From positions 1 to 40,248 of IMG/VR virus record IMGVR_UViG_3300032291_001763: 40,248 bases of DNA; one strand, given 5' to 3'. A program made the position numbers and the translations under genes. A model generated the notes under the pieces. That model did no database searches, had not been told where the DNA came from, and was given only the letters and a program-made list of their open reading frames with translations. Position 1 is the first letter of the stretch. Each line of letters opens with the position of its first letter. The DNA comes from a virus. Shown here piece after piece: positions 39,190 through 40,248 of this stretch.

Positions 39190-39431
39190 TGCTACCCCCT
39201 GAAATCATGCTCGGCCTGTCTGGGCCCGAGAACAACCCTACTTGGAAGGCCGTGCTTATGCTGATTGATGCGTCAATCGAGTCCGAGACGGCTAGGGCAA
39301 TATCCTTGGAAGTCAAGGGTGAGGACAGGGCTTGGTACTGCGGACGTGCAGACGCCCTGAATTCCTTCAAGGACGTTCTTCTGAATACCAGACAGGAAGT
39401 CCTCAAGGGAACCGCCCAAGCAGTAGAATGA
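39189..39431 (+). CDS. Small hypothetical head-module protein
   Basis: This 80-residue protein, MLPPEIMLGLSGPENNPTWK followed by AVLMLIDASIESETARAIS and an ending NTRQEVLKGTAQAVE, is mainly helical. It sits between portal and scaffold, coupled by TAATG upstream and ATGA downstream. Small genes here are common in related phage layouts, but no function is recognised. Confidence 0.75.
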   Translation: MLPPEIMLGLSGPENNPTWKAVLMLIDASIESETARAISLEVKGEDRAWYCGRADALNSFKDVLLNTRQEVLKGTAQAVE

Positions 39432-39538
39432 TTCGTAGAAAAACGGATTACTGCGTTCAAGTATCTTGCTTTCAAGACGGCACAGGTAACTTTGCCTCTA
39501 AGTTCTGGGACTCACAACCCTGTATAAAAGGACTTTAG
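39428..39538 (+). CDS. 36-residue hypothetical protein
   Basis: The ORF reads MIRRKTDYCVQVSCFQDGTG then NFASKFWDSQPCIKGL, with three cysteines. It overlaps the previous gene by ATGA and ends 11 bases before the scaffold start. The overlap supports it as a real gene. Function unknown. Confidence 0.55.
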   Translation: MIRRKTDYCVQVSCFQDGTGNFASKFWDSQPCIKGL

Positions 39539-39549
39539 ACCTCTATCTA

Positions 39550-40248
39550 ATGGAAAACAGCGAACAAGCCGACCTTGGGACGGCTAAAAACAACCCCACG
39601 AATAAAGTCGAAGGAAATTCCGCCACCTTGGACTTAACACGACTGACTGACATTGTTAGTAAGTCACTCCTCAGCGGAGAGGAAGAAAATGAGCCGTCTG
39701 CTGGCTCAGGCCAAGAAGAAGCAGAAAACACAGCAGTTGAAGCGACTGCTGAACAAGAACAAGACGTTCTTTCTCAGGAATCAGAAACAGACCAATCCGA
39801 AGATTCGGATGAGGACTCCGAGGGTGAAACCAAGGACGACTCTGAAGAACAGGAAAGGGGTCTGCCAAAGGGAATCAAGAAACGTATCGACAAACTCTCT
39901 GCTAAACGCAGGGAGGCTGAAGCCGAGGTCGAAAGGTTACGTTCTGAAGTGGAGCGACTGTCGCAAGAGGCCGAAAAGCCAGCCCAGACTCCTACCGAAG
40001 ACAATCCTTACTCAAACCTAAGCACCGCAGAAGAAGTTAATCGTGAGATTGACCAAGCGAAGCGAGTCAGACGTTGGTGCGAGATGAATCCCGATGGTGC
40101 AACAGTGACCAATAAAGACGGCAGTGAGACCGACTATTCGTCAGAGGAAATCCGAAGCATCAAGATTAAAGCCCTTGACGCCATCGAAGAACACCTCCCG
40201 AGGCGTCTCCAATACCTGAACAACTATCAACAGTTCGAGCAGGTTGCC
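39550..40248 (+). CDS. Scaffold protein, N-terminal part (gene continues at window start)
   Basis: From MENSEQADLGTAKNNPTNKV this frame runs off the window end after 233 residues and continues in frame from base 1. The first 110 residues are strongly acidic (SESETDQSEDSDEDSEGETK), then a coiled coil (RREAEAEVERLRSEVERLSQ). Acidic N terminus, coiled coil and basic C terminus match phage scaffold proteins. The leader acctctatcta before ATG has no Shine-Dalgarno match. Confidence 0.75.
   Translation, partial: MENSEQADLGTAKNNPTNKVEGNSATLDLTRLTDIVSKSLLSGEEENEPSAGSGQEEAENTAVEATAEQEQDVLSQESETDQSEDSDEDSEGETKDDSEEQERGLPKGIKKRIDKLSAKRREAEAEVERLRSEVERLSQEAEKPAQTPTEDNPYSNLSTAEEVNREIDQAKRVRRWCEMNPDGATVTNKDGSETDYSSEEIRSIKIKALDAIEEHLPRRLQYLNNYQQFEQVA
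40126..40248 (+). repeat. Terminal direct repeat, right copy
   Basis: These 123 bases equal bases 1-123 exactly, showing that the contig closes on itself and that unique length is 40,125 bases. Confidence 0.95.

Noticed and set aside
1-40248. CRISPR array, insertion sequence, integrase or toxin-antitoxin pair
   Set aside because: No regularly spaced repeats, transposase or recombinase motifs, or paired small genes with recognisable TA features were found.

Overview
The window is the essentially complete genome of a small tailed double-stranded DNA phage, most likely a short-tailed (podovirus-type) virus of about 40.1 kb. The first 123 bases are repeated exactly as the last 123, and the scaffold gene runs in frame across that join. 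The molecule is therefore circular, or circularly permuted, with about 40,125 unique bases, and the contig was opened inside the scaffold gene. The host cannot be named from sequence. A lipobox/transmembrane spanin-like protein and a lipobox lytic transglycosylase point to a Gram-negative cell. No integrase or recognisable lysogeny module is visible, so a lytic lifestyle is the simplest reading.

Layout. (1) Right-hand packaging and head module, + strand: five clear tRNA genes (Gln, Leu, Ser, Ile, Arg), a small HTH protein and a Thr tRNA (33.9-34.9 kb); then two tiny basic proteins, the large terminase, a MerR-like HTH protein, portal, two small ORFs and scaffold (34.9-40.2 kb). Across the join this continues into the SU10-type (DUF5309-like) major capsid protein, head-tail adaptors, a Tyr/Gly/Ser repeat protein, tail tube proteins, a tail fibre, three large internal/ejection-type proteins including a 2,313-residue polyvalent protein, and a holin plus spanin-like pair (0.5-19.15 kb). 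(2) A long leftward block (28.0 to 19.2 kb) carries endonuclease VII, a RecE-like exonuclease, a winged-helix replication protein, a DnaC-like helicase loader, a lytic transglycosylase, an RHH regulator, an ERF annealing protein, and about a dozen small genes chained mostly by 4-base ATGA overlaps, including a metallophosphoesterase. (3) A two-gene rightward island (28.1-28.8 kb) sits beside a leftward host-interaction cluster (28.8-30.9 kb) with an Api92/DUF1281-like protein and a minimal ArdA-like antirestriction protein. (4) A divergent control region at 30.9-31.45 kb precedes a rightward set of tiny orphan genes (31.45-32.6 kb). It is followed by 1.3 kb without a convincing gene, containing an AT-rich repeat region (candidate origin) and a hairpin-rich stretch that may be noncoding RNA.

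Replication appears to use a phage initiator plus helicase loader recruiting host helicase and polymerase, since no phage DNA or RNA polymerase is present. Recombination would use the RecE-like exonuclease, ERF annealing protein and endonuclease VII for processing and branch resolution before packaging. Lysis functions are split between the late operon (holin, spanin) and the leftward operon (transglycosylase).

The most distinctive sequence-level signals are: starts after intergenic gaps that mostly lack Shine-Dalgarno sequences and several -10 boxes placed 6-8 bases before ATG (predicted leaderless mRNAs); an AT-rich ~700-base insert within a conserved domain of the giant protein, which also carries HExxH and GNAT-like motifs and C-terminal ~25-residue repeats; and the noncoding 32.6-33.9 kb region.
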